Shown one piece after another: positions 43,948 through 53,376 of a stretch of 64,000 nt of DNA (position 1 is its first letter; each line of letters begins with the position of its first letter). A program made the translations under genes and the position numbers. The stretch lies in contig JBMHCG010000032.1 of the NCBI GenBank assembly GCA_049890035.1, positions 1-64,000 on the forward strand, written 5' to 3'. The DNA is from UBA11891 sp049890035 (GTDB lineage: Bacteria; Bacteroidota; Bacteroidia; Flavobacteriales; Flavobacteriaceae). The notes under the pieces were generated by a model, which was not told the origin of the DNA, searched no databases, and saw nothing but the letters and a program-made list of their open reading frames with translations.

Positions 43948-45243
43948 CTATCCTCCAAAGTCGTCAAAGCGAACATTTTCTGGAGGAACACCAAAGTCGT
44001 CGGCCATTTTTTCAACGGCTTGATTCATCAATGGCGGTCCACAGAAATACACTTCAATGTCCTCTGGGGCTTCGTGGTGATTCAAATAGTTGTCAATGGC
44101 CACTTGGTGTACAAAACCAACGAAGCCATCGCCTTCCCCGTCCAAACCATCTTTTTCTTTCCAGTTGTCCTCTTCTAATGGTTCGGACAAAGCTATGTAA
44201 AACTTAAAGTTTGGAAAATCTTTCTCTAGAGCACGAAAGTGGTCTACATAGAACAATTCCCGTTTGGAACGCCCCCCATACCAAAAGGTTACTTTGCGTC
44301 CCGTTTTCAAAGTACGGAATAATTCGTACAGATGGGAGCGCATGGGTGCCATTCCGGCACCACCACCAACGTACATCATTTCTGCTTCGGAATGGTTGAT
44401 GAAAAACTCCCCATAAGGGCCAGAAATAGTGACTGTATCACCTGGTTTTTTTGAAAAAATGTAAGAGGATGCCACACCGGGATTCACCTCCATCCAGTTG
44501 TTTTTAGCGCGATCCCATGGAGGAGTGGCTATCCGAACGTTGAGCATAATTTCTTTCCCTTCTGCTGGATAAGAGGCCATCGAATAAGCCCGCTCAACCG
44601 TATCACTATTTTTCATTGTCAGTGGCCACAGGTTGAACTTATCCCACTCCATTTTGAATTTTTCCGGTTCGCCGGGATGCTCTTCGGGATGGGCCGTAAT
44701 ATCGATATCTTCGTATTTAACCTCACATTGAGGGATTTCAATTTGAATGTAGCCCCCTGCTTTATAGTCCATCGCTTCAGGAATTTCCACAACAAATTCC
44801 TTAATAAATGAAGCAACATTGTAATTACGAACAACTTTAGCCTCCCATTTTTTGATTCCAAAAACTTCTTCGGGTACTTGGATCACCATATCTTGTTTGA
44901 CTTTTACTTGGCATCCCAAACGCCAGCCTTCGGCAATTTCTTTACGGGTAAAATGCGGGGCTTCGGTTGGAAGTATTTCCCCTCCCCCTTCCAGTATCTG
45001 ACATTTGCATTGGATACAAGTTCCCCCACCACCACAGGCAGAAGGGAGAAATATCTTGTTGTTCCCCAAAGTAGATAAGAGAGTGCCTCCAGAACCTACT
45101 TCCACATCTTGTTCCCCATTGATTTTCAACATTACAGGGCCTGAGGGCAATAATTTTGCTTTGGCTCCTAAAAGCATTCCAACCAATACAAAGGTGATGG
45201 TTAGAAAAACTAAAATACTTGCTACAATTACAGTACTATCCAT
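43948..45243 (-). CDS. nqrF: Na+-translocating NADH:quinone reductase subunit F
   Basis: NqrF takes electrons from NADH to FAD and on to a 2Fe-2S centre. The 431-residue protein has an N-terminal membrane helix (residues 7-26). Ferredoxin-domain cysteines are C70, C76, C79 and C111. An FAD domain (RAYSMASYP) and an NADH domain follow (GGGAGMAPMRSHLYEL, FCGPPLMNQAV). It ends DDFGG. It lies 3 nt after nqrE as the last subunit gene. Confidence 0.96.
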   Translation of the reverse strand: MDSTVIVASILVFLTITFVLVGMLLGAKAKLLPSGPVMLKINGEQDVEVGSGGTLLSTLGNNKIFLPSACGGGGTCIQCKCQILEGGGEILPTEAPHFTRKEIAEGWRLGCQVKVKQDMVIQVPEEVFGIKKWEAKVVRNYNVASFIKEFVVEIPEAMDYKAGGYIQIEIPQCEVKYEDIDITAHPEEHPGEPEKFKMEWDKFNLWPLTMKNSDTVERAYSMASYPAEGKEIMLNVRIATPPWDRAKNNWMEVNPGVASSYIFSKKPGDTVTISGPYGEFFINHSEAEMMYVGGGAGMAPMRSHLYELFRTLKTGRKVTFWYGGRSKRELFYVDHFRALEKDFPNFKFYIALSEPLEEDNWKEKDGLDGEGDGFVGFVHQVAIDNYLNHHEAPEDIEVYFCGPPLMNQAVEKMADDFGVPPENVRFDDFGG

Positions 45244-45246
45244 TTC

Positions 45247-45864
45247 TTATAATTTAATCCCCATAAAACTCATAAATCCTAACGCCATCAATCCGGTGAT
45301 AATAAAGGTAATCCCAAGGCCACGCAGGGGTGCGGGTACATTGGAATAGGTAATTTTTTCTCGAATGGCAGCAATAGCGACAATAGCTAATAACCAACCA
45401 ATCCCTGAACCCAAACCGTAAACAGCGGATTCGGTCACACCGGCAAAATCTTTTTGTTGCATAAACAAAGAGCCTCCTAAAATAGCACAGTTCACAGCTA
45501 TCAAAGGAAGAAAGATACCTAAGGCACCATACAAAGCAGGAGCAAATTTTTCAACAATCATTTCGACCAATTGCACCATGGAAGCAATGACAGCAATAAA
45601 CATGATAAAACTCAAAAAGCTCAAATCGATATCTACGTACTCCGGCCCCAACCATTGCAGAGCTCCCGAACGCAACAAGTATGTGTCTAATAAAAAGTTA
45701 ATGGGTACGGTTATGGCCAATACGAAAATGACTGCAAATCCCAATCCCACCGCTGTTTTTACTGTTTTGGATACCGCCAAATAGGAACACATCCCCAAAA
45801 AATAGGCGAAAATCATATTTTCAATAAAGATGCTTTTAACGAATAAATTCAAATAGGCTTCCAT
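45247..45864 (-). CDS. nqrE: Na+-translocating NADH:quinone reductase subunit E
   Basis: A 205-residue membrane subunit with six helices. The opening LNLFVKSIFIENMIFAYFLGMCSYLA and the central PLIAVNCAILGGSLFM are typical of NqrE/RnfA. It pairs with NqrD in inverted topology, and a cysteine in each half-repeat (MCSYLA, NCAILG) contributes to the membrane Fe-S centre. It lies between nqrD (6 nt) and nqrF (3 nt). Confidence 0.96.
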   Translation of the reverse strand: MEAYLNLFVKSIFIENMIFAYFLGMCSYLAVSKTVKTAVGLGFAVIFVLAITVPINFLLDTYLLRSGALQWLGPEYVDIDLSFLSFIMFIAVIASMVQLVEMIVEKFAPALYGALGIFLPLIAVNCAILGGSLFMQQKDFAGVTESAVYGLGSGIGWLLAIVAIAAIREKITYSNVPAPLRGLGITFIITGLMALGFMSFMGIKL

Positions 45865-45870
45865 AGGTGC

Positions 45871-46566
45871 TTAATTTTTTTCAATAAGATCTCGGTTGCG
45901 GGAACGTTGAATCCAAATAAATATGCCAACAGTGATCAAAGCCATGGGGGACAACAACATCAATCCGTTATTGACATAGCCCATCTCGTAAACAGCATCT
46001 GGGATTACTTGCGTCCCCAGCAATTTCCCAGAACCCAATAATTCCCGGAAAAAAGCCACTACTATAAGTATAAAACCATAGCCCGCAGCATTTCCAATGC
46101 CATCCAAAAAGGATTTCCAAACCCCGTTCCCTAATGCAAAAGCTTCCAGACGCCCCATAACAATACAATTGGTAATAATCAGTCCAATGAAGATGGATAA
46201 TTCTTTACTAACGTCATAAGCGAAAGCGCGTAACACCTGATCGACCAAAATAACCATGGAAGCTACCACGACCAATTGAACAATGATACGTATCCGGTTG
46301 GGAATCAGATTGCGCAACAAGGAAATTATCACATTACTGGCTGCCATCACAGCCATGACAGAAATACTCATCACAATGGCGGGTTTGAGCTGTACGGTTA
46401 TTGCCAAAGCCGAACAAATTCCCAGTACTTGGACAGTAATGGGGTTGTTATCATCCAGTGGATCGGACAGTAAGGCCCTGTTTTTCTTTGAAAAAAGAGG
46501 TTCTTTTTCTTCCGCTACAAATAGTACCGCTGGTTCTTTTTCCTTTGGGTTTGCTTCGTTTGCCAT
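45871..46566 (-). CDS. nqrD: Na+-translocating NADH:quinone reductase subunit D
   Basis: A 231-residue six-helix membrane subunit homologous to NqrE. Typical segments are PITVQVLGICSALAITVQLKPA and IFIGLIITNCIVMGRLEAFA, each with the conserved cysteine. An N-terminal extension of about 30 charged residues (NPKEKEPAVLFVAEEKEPLF) precedes the usual start of the domain. It lies between nqrC (6-nt gap) and nqrE. Confidence 0.95.
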   Translation of the reverse strand: MANEANPKEKEPAVLFVAEEKEPLFSKKNRALLSDPLDDNNPITVQVLGICSALAITVQLKPAIVMSISVMAVMAASNVIISLLRNLIPNRIRIIVQLVVVASMVILVDQVLRAFAYDVSKELSIFIGLIITNCIVMGRLEAFALGNGVWKSFLDGIGNAAGYGFILIVVAFFRELLGSGKLLGTQVIPDAVYEMGYVNNGLMLLSPMALITVGIFIWIQRSRNRDLIEKN

Positions 46567-46572
46567 AATGGA

Positions 46573-47301
46573 TTAATTAGCTGCTACTGTATTGTTTTCT
46601 TGACTGAAATATGGTAGGTAGTGTTGCAATCTTTCATAAATCATTGCAGTGACGCCATCTCCAGTGATTGTCGCGCCAGAAATTGCATCAACCTCATGAT
46701 CGTTTTTGTCACTATCCGAAGGATCGTTATTGGTTTTGGATACATTGATCCCTACCAAGGTCCCACTGCTATCAAATACTTTCTCTTCTTTAAAGCGATC
46801 CTGAAACCATTGTTGGGTGATTTCTGCACCCAAGCCAGCCGTCTCACCTTTGTGATCGAAAACCGCACCTTTAATAGTGTTCTTGTCGCTTTCCAAGGCG
46901 ATATATCCCCAAATGGCATCCCACAAGCCAGCACCCCGAAGTGGGATAATGTAATATTTGTTGGACTCTACTTCTGCGATGTAGAGTGGGAAACGTTGCT
47001 CAAGAGTCGGTTTTTTTATTTGGTTATTAAGCGTGAGTTTAAAAGCGTTGGTATTGGGATCCACACCCCCAGTGGCTGTCAATGAGAGTTCTGCGGTTAT
47101 GTATTCCTTGTACAAGGCCTCGGCTTTTTCTCGATCGGTTTCGATTCCAATGGTAGCCAAAATATTTTGCATTTTTTCTTTGCGGATATTATCTGCTTGT
47201 CGGGACTTGAGTGAAGTTGCCGTAAAAGCCAAGGAGGAGGCGACAACCAAGACCATGGCGGCGGCAAACAAAAAAGTATAGGCGTTGCTGTCTCTATTCA
47301 T
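46573..47301 (-). CDS. nqrC: Na+-translocating NADH:quinone reductase subunit C
   Basis: A 242-residue subunit with one N-terminal helix (about residues 9-30) and a periplasmic FMN domain. The covalent FMN attachment site is T211 in the motif DAISGAT (residues 205-211), matching the ApbE target consensus Dxx(S/T)GAT. LRGAGLWDAIWGYIAL and AETAGLGAEI-like segments (KGETAGLGAEI) are conserved. It lies between nqrB and nqrD with gaps of 5-6 nt. Confidence 0.95.
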   Translation of the reverse strand: MNRDSNAYTFLFAAAMVLVVASSLAFTATSLKSRQADNIRKEKMQNILATIGIETDREKAEALYKEYITAELSLTATGGVDPNTNAFKLTLNNQIKKPTLEQRFPLYIAEVESNKYYIIPLRGAGLWDAIWGYIALESDKNTIKGAVFDHKGETAGLGAEITQQWFQDRFKEEKVFDSSGTLVGINVSKTNNDPSDSDKNDHEVDAISGATITGDGVTAMIYERLQHYLPYFSQENNTVAAN

Positions 47302-47306
47302 TATTA

Positions 47307-48464
47307 CTAGGCTGTTTTAAGTTGGCTGGCTGCCCAACGTTTTTTTCTTTTATTGATATTGCTTTGTATAACGTAATGATCGATTGTTGGAGCAAATACA
47401 TTCATCAACAAGATGGCCAGCATAACTCCTTCTGGATAGGCTGGATTAAAGACACGTATCAGGATACAAAAAACACCCACCAAAATTCCATAAATCCATT
47501 TTCCTTGCGTCGTTTGCGCGGCCGATACCGGATCTGTTGCCATAAAGACAATTCCAAAGGCAAATCCACCAACAACCAAATGATTCATCCAGTTAAAACT
47601 CATCAAGGCATTCGCACCCCAAAGGTTGAACAAAAAGCCCATCACTGCAGCACCCAAAACACCTCCGATCATGATCCGCCAGCTTCCTACACCTGTAGCA
47701 ATAAGAATGAGTGCCCCTACCAAAATCCAAAGTGTTGAGGTTTCTGCTATGGATCCGGGGATGGATCCTTGAAACATTTCAAACATAGAATAGTTCACTT
47801 TTTGCCCAGCTGCCAGGCTGCCCAGAATGGTTTCCCCTGATATGGCGTCAACAGTAGTCGCTTCAGAAACCCACACTTTATTTCCCGACATATAAGTTGG
47901 ATAGGCAAAAAAAGCAAAAGCACGAGCTGTCAAGGCCGGATTCAGTATGTTCATACCCGTTCCACCAAAAGCTTCTTTTGCGATGAGTACTGCAAAAGCA
48001 ACAGAAATCGCTACCATCCACAATGGAATGTCTACCGGCATAATCATGGGAATGAGCATTCCTGTTACCAGATATCCTTCGTTCACCTCATGCCCGCGAT
48101 AAACAGCAAAAGCAAATTCAATGGTCAATCCAACGACATAGGAAACAACGATCATAGGTACGATTTTGTAAGCCCCGTGAAGGAAAGCCTCCAGAAACGT
48201 AAAAGGTTCTCCTGTCTGAATAAAATACTGATAACCGGTGTTGTAAATACCATATACCAAAGCAGGTAACAACGCAATAATAACGGTTACCATCGTACGT
48301 TTCAGGTCAACAGCATCACGAATATGAGCCCCCTTGGCGGTGGTGTGATTGGGGACAAATAAAAAAGTATCAAAGGCGTTGATGGCGGGGGCGAATCGCT
48401 CCCATTTTTCACCTTTGGCAAAAGGTCGTTTGAAGTTGTCGAGTTGCTTTCTTAAAAAATTCAT
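47307..48464 (-). CDS. nqrB: Na+-translocating NADH:quinone reductase subunit B
   Basis: A 385-residue polytopic subunit that forms the Na+ channel, carries covalent FMN and riboflavin, and binds quinone. Family segments are GHEVNEGYLVTGMLIPMIMP, KEAFGGTGMNILNPALTARA and FMATDPVSAAQT. The expected flavinylated threonine is T212 in DAISGET (residues 206-212); the usual Ala of SGAT is Glu here. Everything else looks intact, so the change may be a lineage variant. It lies 11 nt after nqrA. Confidence 0.95.
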   Translation of the reverse strand: MNFLRKQLDNFKRPFAKGEKWERFAPAINAFDTFLFVPNHTTAKGAHIRDAVDLKRTMVTVIIALLPALVYGIYNTGYQYFIQTGEPFTFLEAFLHGAYKIVPMIVVSYVVGLTIEFAFAVYRGHEVNEGYLVTGMLIPMIMPVDIPLWMVAISVAFAVLIAKEAFGGTGMNILNPALTARAFAFFAYPTYMSGNKVWVSEATTVDAISGETILGSLAAGQKVNYSMFEMFQGSIPGSIAETSTLWILVGALILIATGVGSWRIMIGGVLGAAVMGFLFNLWGANALMSFNWMNHLVVGGFAFGIVFMATDPVSAAQTTQGKWIYGILVGVFCILIRVFNPAYPEGVMLAILLMNVFAPTIDHYVIQSNINKRKKRWAASQLKTA

Positions 48465-48475
48465 ACATCTAATTT

Positions 48476-49825
48476 TTATCCTACTTCTTTAATCATCAGC
48501 TTAAGCGCATCTTTTATAATTTCCTGTGCTTCGATTTTGGAGGTATTAGCGTAATCAACCAATCCAAAATCTTCTGGAACCACTTCGTAAATTCCCAAGG
48601 CTTCCATTTTTTCTATATCTCCCGTTAAACACGCTTTGATTAACTGCATAGGGAAAATCTGCATCGGGAATACTTTCTCCATTTCTCCCGTGACAACCAA
48701 GGCGCGTTCTTCGCCATTCAAGTTGGTATCAACGTTAAATCTTTTCTTACCAAACAACCAAGACAAGGAAGTTTTGGAAAGACTGGGGATGTGATTGTCA
48801 ACAAAAGGAAGCCAACCGAACATTCGGTACTGGTTGCCTTCTGGAATAACCGATACCAGGTTGTTGAAATAACCTACATGGCCTTGTTCGTGTGTACTTG
48901 TTCCAGACAACACATCACCATTGATCACTCGATTGACCTGACTTTGGTTCACCTCGGCTTGTTCGAGCAGTGCATTCAGTTGAGCACCGATGGTAGTTTT
49001 GAAATACTGTGGAGCACCCACGGCACTTCCAGCTACAGCGACAGTTCGCTGGGCAGAAAACACACCTGTAGCCAAGAAAATACCAATGTTCACGACGTCT
49101 TCCGGTCGAATGGTCCAAACTACTTCGCCCATATTAAGGGGGGCCAAATGATGTATTTGAACACTTAGATTGCCAGCTGGATGAGGCCCTTTGACAGGGA
49201 CGAAAGTTACCTTTTCAATATTTTCAAAAAAACCACCGAAAGAAGATTCCGCACTTAAAAAAGTGGTGGGAGTGAGTTTGCTTAAAAAATCGATCCCTCT
49301 TTGGAATTCTTCTTTGTTGTTTTTTAGTAAAAAGTCATAATCAACATCCAGTGGTGCCGAAGCATAGGTCGAGACAAACAGAGCCTTGGGGGTGGCGGCA
49401 GGGTCTGCAACTGTTCCATACGGACGCTGTCCCAAAAAAGGCCAATTGCCTGATTGCAACAACAAATCAATAGCTTCTTGGCGATCCAAGTTCTGCCAAT
49501 TATGGGTCTTGTACTGAATCGCTTCATCGCCCTTGGGCGAAAAAATAAGCGCTTCAATTTTTCGCTTTGGCCCGCGCTGTATATGGGTTAGCTCCCCCGC
49601 AACGGGTGCTACAAATTGGATATCCGGTTTGTTTTTATCAAAAAATATCGGTTCTCCCTTTTTTACTGTGGTGCCTTCTTTGACGTGTAGTTTGGGGGTG
49701 AGTGAAAAAAAATCATCTGGCTGGATGGCAAAGGATGCACTGCTGCTATGTTCTTTTATAATTTTTTCCGCTTCACCATGGATGGTTATGGTGGCCCCTT
49801 TCCGGGTACGAATGCCTTTTGACAT
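48476..49825 (-). CDS. nqrA: Na+-translocating NADH:quinone reductase subunit A
   Basis: A 449-residue peripheral subunit. The start at 49825 (MSKGIRTRKGATITIHGEAE) was chosen because a consensus promoter overlaps the longer alternative at 49852. Typical stretches are FFSLTPKLHVKEGTTVKKGEP, PVAGELTHIQRGPKRK, FVSTYASAPLDVDYDFLL and VVPEDFGLVDYANTSK. NqrA binds ubiquinone or menaquinone derivatives at the cytoplasmic face. First gene of nqrA-F, which pumps Na+ while reducing the menaquinone made by the men cluster. Confidence 0.94.
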   Translation of the reverse strand: MSKGIRTRKGATITIHGEAEKIIKEHSSSASFAIQPDDFFSLTPKLHVKEGTTVKKGEPIFFDKNKPDIQFVAPVAGELTHIQRGPKRKIEALIFSPKGDEAIQYKTHNWQNLDRQEAIDLLLQSGNWPFLGQRPYGTVADPAATPKALFVSTYASAPLDVDYDFLLKNNKEEFQRGIDFLSKLTPTTFLSAESSFGGFFENIEKVTFVPVKGPHPAGNLSVQIHHLAPLNMGEVVWTIRPEDVVNIGIFLATGVFSAQRTVAVAGSAVGAPQYFKTTIGAQLNALLEQAEVNQSQVNRVINGDVLSGTSTHEQGHVGYFNNLVSVIPEGNQYRMFGWLPFVDNHIPSLSKTSLSWLFGKKRFNVDTNLNGEERALVVTGEMEKVFPMQIFPMQLIKACLTGDIEKMEALGIYEVVPEDFGLVDYANTSKIEAQEIIKDALKLMIKEVG

Positions 49826-49849
49826 TGAATCAAGTTTTCTAAAATCGCC

Positions 49850-49884
49850 CAAATTTACTAATTATGCTGATGGAGGTAAAGCAA
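49850..49884 (-). promoter_or_regulatory. Promoter for the nqr operon
   Basis: On the minus strand, TTTTG (ending at 49882) and TAAATTTG (49857-49850) match the Bacteroidota -33/-7 elements with a 24-nt gap, slightly long. The -7 box is 24 nt before the nqrA ATG. Confidence 0.55.
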
Positions 49885-49979
49885 AAGCACCGCAATCCTT
49901 TTTATTTATATCCGTTCTAAATAATAGTTGAAGTTTAAAAAATATGGGCTCTCTTAAACAAATTAAATTCATATCTACA

Positions 49980-51230
49980 ATGCGCTTGAAATCAATTGTT
50001 TGGGTCGTATTTTTCTGTTTTAACCTGACTGGGGTGGCACAAAACACAGTTGAACAAAATCCTCCTGCTTACATCCAATCCATTCAATTTAGGACGCCCG
50101 ATAAAATCCTTCAATTTCCAGTTCTGGAAAAAGGTCAAAAAATGATCCTTGAATTCGACGATCTACAAGCCATTGATGCGGATTATTACTATAAAATACG
50201 CTATTTTAATCACGACTGGTCGCCCTCTCCTTTATTCAAAAACGAATACCTACAAGGTTTTGACAACCTGCGCATTGAGAATTTTCGTTCTTCAACCAAT
50301 ACCCTGCAGCGCTACACCCACTACCAGTTACAACTACCCAATGAGGACAGTACTTTCATGCTCTCTGGTAATTATTTATTGGAAATTTACGACGCTAACG
50401 ATACCCTGGTTTTCAGTCGTCGTTTTCTTGTCAACGAAGCCGAAGCCAATGTGGCTGTAGGGGTTTTTCGCACCCGCTCCATGGAAACCATCAACACCCA
50501 TCAAAGTGTTCAGTTTTCTGTTACTCCCAAAGGCAGCGCATTTCGCGATCCCGAACGTCTGGTCAAGGTAGTTGTTTTACAAAATGACAATTGGGATACG
50601 GCACTGCATGACCTGACACCACAATACTACACCAACACCACCCTGGAATACCGCTACGATGAACCAAGTCGGTTTGCAGCGGGCAACGAATGGTTGTTCT
50701 TTGATACCAAGGACTTGCGGGTGACCTCCCCGAATATCAGCTTTATTGAGCGTAGTGATTTGTATGACAGTTATTTGTTTACCGATATCATGCGTTCCAA
50801 TTTGCCCTACACCCTTGCTCCCGATATCAATGGTGACTTTGAAATTCGTACCCTACAAGGAACACAGGAGGCGGCGATTGAAGCGGATTACACCCGCGTT
50901 CATTTCAGCCTCTCTGCCATGGCTGCCATTCCCCATGCCGCTCTGTATGTGATAGGTAAGTTCTCCAACTACCAACTCGAGGAGAACTACCGTATGGAAT
51001 TCAATGAAGCCTTGGGGGCCTATGAAGCGACCCTCCTGCTCAAACAGGGATTTTACAACTATTCGTATGCCATTAAGTCTAATGAAGTGATTGATTATCA
51101 TGTAATTGGAGGTAATTTTTCACAAACAGAGAACCGCTATATCGTACTGGTTTATTATCGTAATTTTGGAGACTTAAATGATCGATTGATCGGTATGGGC
51201 GTCGGTTCGTCTTTTCAATTATTAAATTAA
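49980..51230 (+). CDS. Type IX secretion system plug protein (DUF5103)
   Basis: A 416-residue periplasmic or outer-membrane-associated protein. The start MRLKSIVWVVFFCFNLTGVAQ gives a clean signal peptide; an ATG 12 codons earlier is possible but places extra residues before it. The N-terminal domain (YIQSIQFRTPDKILQFPVLE, LEFDDLQAIDADYYYKIRYF, NEYLQGFDNLRIENF) and the C-terminal YNYSYAIKSNEVIDYHVIGG match DUF5103. A member of this family plugs the SprA translocon in Flavobacterium johnsoniae. It is divergent from nqrA and is a T9SS core-associated gene. Confidence 0.85.
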   Translation: MRLKSIVWVVFFCFNLTGVAQNTVEQNPPAYIQSIQFRTPDKILQFPVLEKGQKMILEFDDLQAIDADYYYKIRYFNHDWSPSPLFKNEYLQGFDNLRIENFRSSTNTLQRYTHYQLQLPNEDSTFMLSGNYLLEIYDANDTLVFSRRFLVNEAEANVAVGVFRTRSMETINTHQSVQFSVTPKGSAFRDPERLVKVVVLQNDNWDTALHDLTPQYYTNTTLEYRYDEPSRFAAGNEWLFFDTKDLRVTSPNISFIERSDLYDSYLFTDIMRSNLPYTLAPDINGDFEIRTLQGTQEAAIEADYTRVHFSLSAMAAIPHAALYVIGKFSNYQLEENYRMEFNEALGAYEATLLLKQGFYNYSYAIKSNEVIDYHVIGGNFSQTENRYIVLVYYRNFGDLNDRLIGMGVGSSFQLLN

Positions 51231-51303
51231 GGCTTAATTTATGTCTTAATCATTGATTTTCAATGTTTTTTTTGTATTTTGCTGATTCTATAGTTTGGGT
51301 AAA

Positions 51304-51690
51304 ATGATTCAACAAGTAACACGTGGCATTAAGATTTCTGTTGCTACCTCTTTTAAAGGGAGTTATACCAAAAACTATGTGAAACATTTTGCCTTCGCGT
51401 ACCACATCCAGATTGAAAACAAAAGCAAGCATGCTGTGCAACTGTTAACCCGTCATTGGAAAATCATGGAGGCGCATAACGGCCCCCAATATGTCAATGG
51501 TTCGGGAGTAGTGGGCAAAAAACCCGTTATCCAGCCTGGAGAAGCGTACGAATACAGTTCGGGATGCTTGTTAACCTCGCCTTTGGGAGCTATGAAAGGG
51601 TCATACATCATGATTGATTTCAGCTCGACCAAAAAATTTCATGTTGACATACCCACTTTTCGACTGGCAGCACCTTTTGTATTAAATTAG
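51304..51690 (+). CDS. apaG: ApaG-domain protein (DUF525)
   Basis: A 128-residue fibronectin-like beta-sandwich protein. VRxGI-type opening is MIQQVTRGIKISVATSF; GSGVVGKKPVIQPGEAYEYSSG and TSPLGAMKGSYIM are the family signature. The ATG at 51304 was preferred to a TTG three codons before. ApaG in enterobacteria affects Co2+/Mg2+ handling, but the molecular role is unclear. It lies between the T9SS plug gene and pruA. Confidence 0.92.
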   Translation: MIQQVTRGIKISVATSFKGSYTKNYVKHFAFAYHIQIENKSKHAVQLLTRHWKIMEAHNGPQYVNGSGVVGKKPVIQPGEAYEYSSGCLLTSPLGAMKGSYIMIDFSSTKKFHVDIPTFRLAAPFVLN

Positions 51691-51741
51691 GTATTTCCTT
51701 TTCCTTTTTTTTAGCATCTTTACCACCAAAATTAGTGAGCC

Positions 51742-53373
51742 ATGTCAAACAGCAACCCTTTTGTTCCCATACCTGAAAACGAACCCATCCTAGCGTATGC
51801 ACCAGGCAGTCCAGAAAGAAAAGAAGTCCTTGCTTCCTACAAAAAAATGCATGCGCAACCCATTGATGTTCCCATGTTCATTGGTGGTAAAGAGGTTACA
51901 ACAGGAGACCTTGGAAGCATGCACCCACCCCACGAACACCAGCACCAACTAGGAACCTATCACCGGGCTGGAAAAGAACAAATAACCGCCGCCGTAACAA
52001 GTGCTTTGGCGGCCAAACAACAATGGGCTGGCATGCCCTGGGAAGCCCGAGCCTCCATATTTCTAAAAGCAGCCGATTTGGTTGCCGGCCCCTACCGGGC
52101 AGCCATCAATGCGGCGACTATGTTGGCCCAATCCAAAACCATTCACCAAGCGGAAATTGATGCCGCTTGTGAACTCATCGATTTTTTACGGTTCAATGTG
52201 GCCTACATGCAAGAGATCTATCAAAACCAGCCGGTCTCTGGACCCGGAATGTGGAATCGATTGCAGTACCGCCCGTTAGAGGGATTTGTCTACGCCATCT
52301 CACCCTTCAATTTCACCGCCATTGCTGGAAATTTGTGTGCCAGTGCTGCGATGATGGGCAATGTGATTGTTTGGAAACCCAGCGACCACCAGATCTTTTC
52401 TGCCAAAATCGTGATGGATGTCTTTAGAGAAGCAGGCTTGCCTGCGGGTGTCATCAATATGATCATGGGAGATCCGGAAATGATAACCAACGAACTACTG
52501 GCCTCACCCGACTTTGCAGGGGTTCATTACACAGGCTCCACGGCGGTCTTTAAAAACATCTGGAAAAAGATTGGTGACAATATCCATACCTACAAATCCT
52601 ATCCAAAAATCGTAGGCGAAACCGGAGGCAAAGACTTCATCGTTGCACACCCGTCCGCCCATGCCCAAGCAGTAGCTACTGGCATTATCCGAGGTGCTTT
52701 TGAATACCAGGGCCAGAAATGTTCTGCTGCCTCTCGTGTTTATCTCCCCGCTTCGCTGGCGGATGCCGTACTGGATGCAGTGAAAAAAGAGGTCGCTACC
52801 ATCAAAATGGGATCACCAGAAAACTTCGAGAATTTCATGACCGCTGTTATTCATCAAGCTGCTTTCGACCGCTTGCAGCGTGCCATTGAACAAGTGCAAA
52901 AAGATGCTGATGCAGAAGTTGTCATCGGGGGAAGCTGTGACGACAGCACGGGCTACTTCGTAGCTCCTACCGTCGTGCGTACTACCAATCCGAAGTACTT
53001 TACAATGACCACCGAATTGTTTGGCCCATTGGTAACCGTCTTTGTATACGACGACAGCCAATGGACAGAGACCCTGGCTTTGGTCGATCAAACTTCAGAA
53101 TACGCCCTTACAGGAGCCGTCTTTTCGCAAGATCGTTATGCCTTACAAGAAGCCTTCGATGCGTTGGAAAACAGCGCCGGTAATTTTTATTTCAACGACA
53201 AACCTACGGGTGCTGTAGTTGGTCAACAACCGTTTGGAGGCGGAAGAGGATCGGGAACCAACGACAAGGCAGGATCCCTCTTCAATTTACTTCGTTGGGT
53301 TTCCCCACGCCTGATCAAAGAGACTTTTGTCCCCCCAACAGACTATCGCTATCCTTTTCTAAATAAAGATTAG
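51742..53373 (+). CDS. pruA: L-Glutamate gamma-semialdehyde (1-pyrroline-5-carboxylate) dehydrogenase
   Basis: PruA oxidises glutamate semialdehyde to glutamate with NAD+ in proline degradation. The 543-residue ALDH-fold protein has catalytic C327 in EYQGQKCSAASRV and E293 in VGETGGKDFI. YAISPFNFTAIAGNL and HYTGSTAVFKNIW complete the cofactor site. Length and the QPFGGGRGSGTNDKAGS tail are those of the stand-alone bacterial/mitochondrial-type P5CDH. No proline dehydrogenase is adjacent. It converges on rsmG with a 3-nt gap. Confidence 0.93.
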   Translation: MSNSNPFVPIPENEPILAYAPGSPERKEVLASYKKMHAQPIDVPMFIGGKEVTTGDLGSMHPPHEHQHQLGTYHRAGKEQITAAVTSALAAKQQWAGMPWEARASIFLKAADLVAGPYRAAINAATMLAQSKTIHQAEIDAACELIDFLRFNVAYMQEIYQNQPVSGPGMWNRLQYRPLEGFVYAISPFNFTAIAGNLCASAAMMGNVIVWKPSDHQIFSAKIVMDVFREAGLPAGVINMIMGDPEMITNELLASPDFAGVHYTGSTAVFKNIWKKIGDNIHTYKSYPKIVGETGGKDFIVAHPSAHAQAVATGIIRGAFEYQGQKCSAASRVYLPASLADAVLDAVKKEVATIKMGSPENFENFMTAVIHQAAFDRLQRAIEQVQKDADAEVVIGGSCDDSTGYFVAPTVVRTTNPKYFTMTTELFGPLVTVFVYDDSQWTETLALVDQTSEYALTGAVFSQDRYALQEAFDALENSAGNFYFNDKPTGAVVGQQPFGGGRGSGTNDKAGSLFNLLRWVSPRLIKETFVPPTDYRYPFLNKD

Positions 53374-53376
53374 AAA

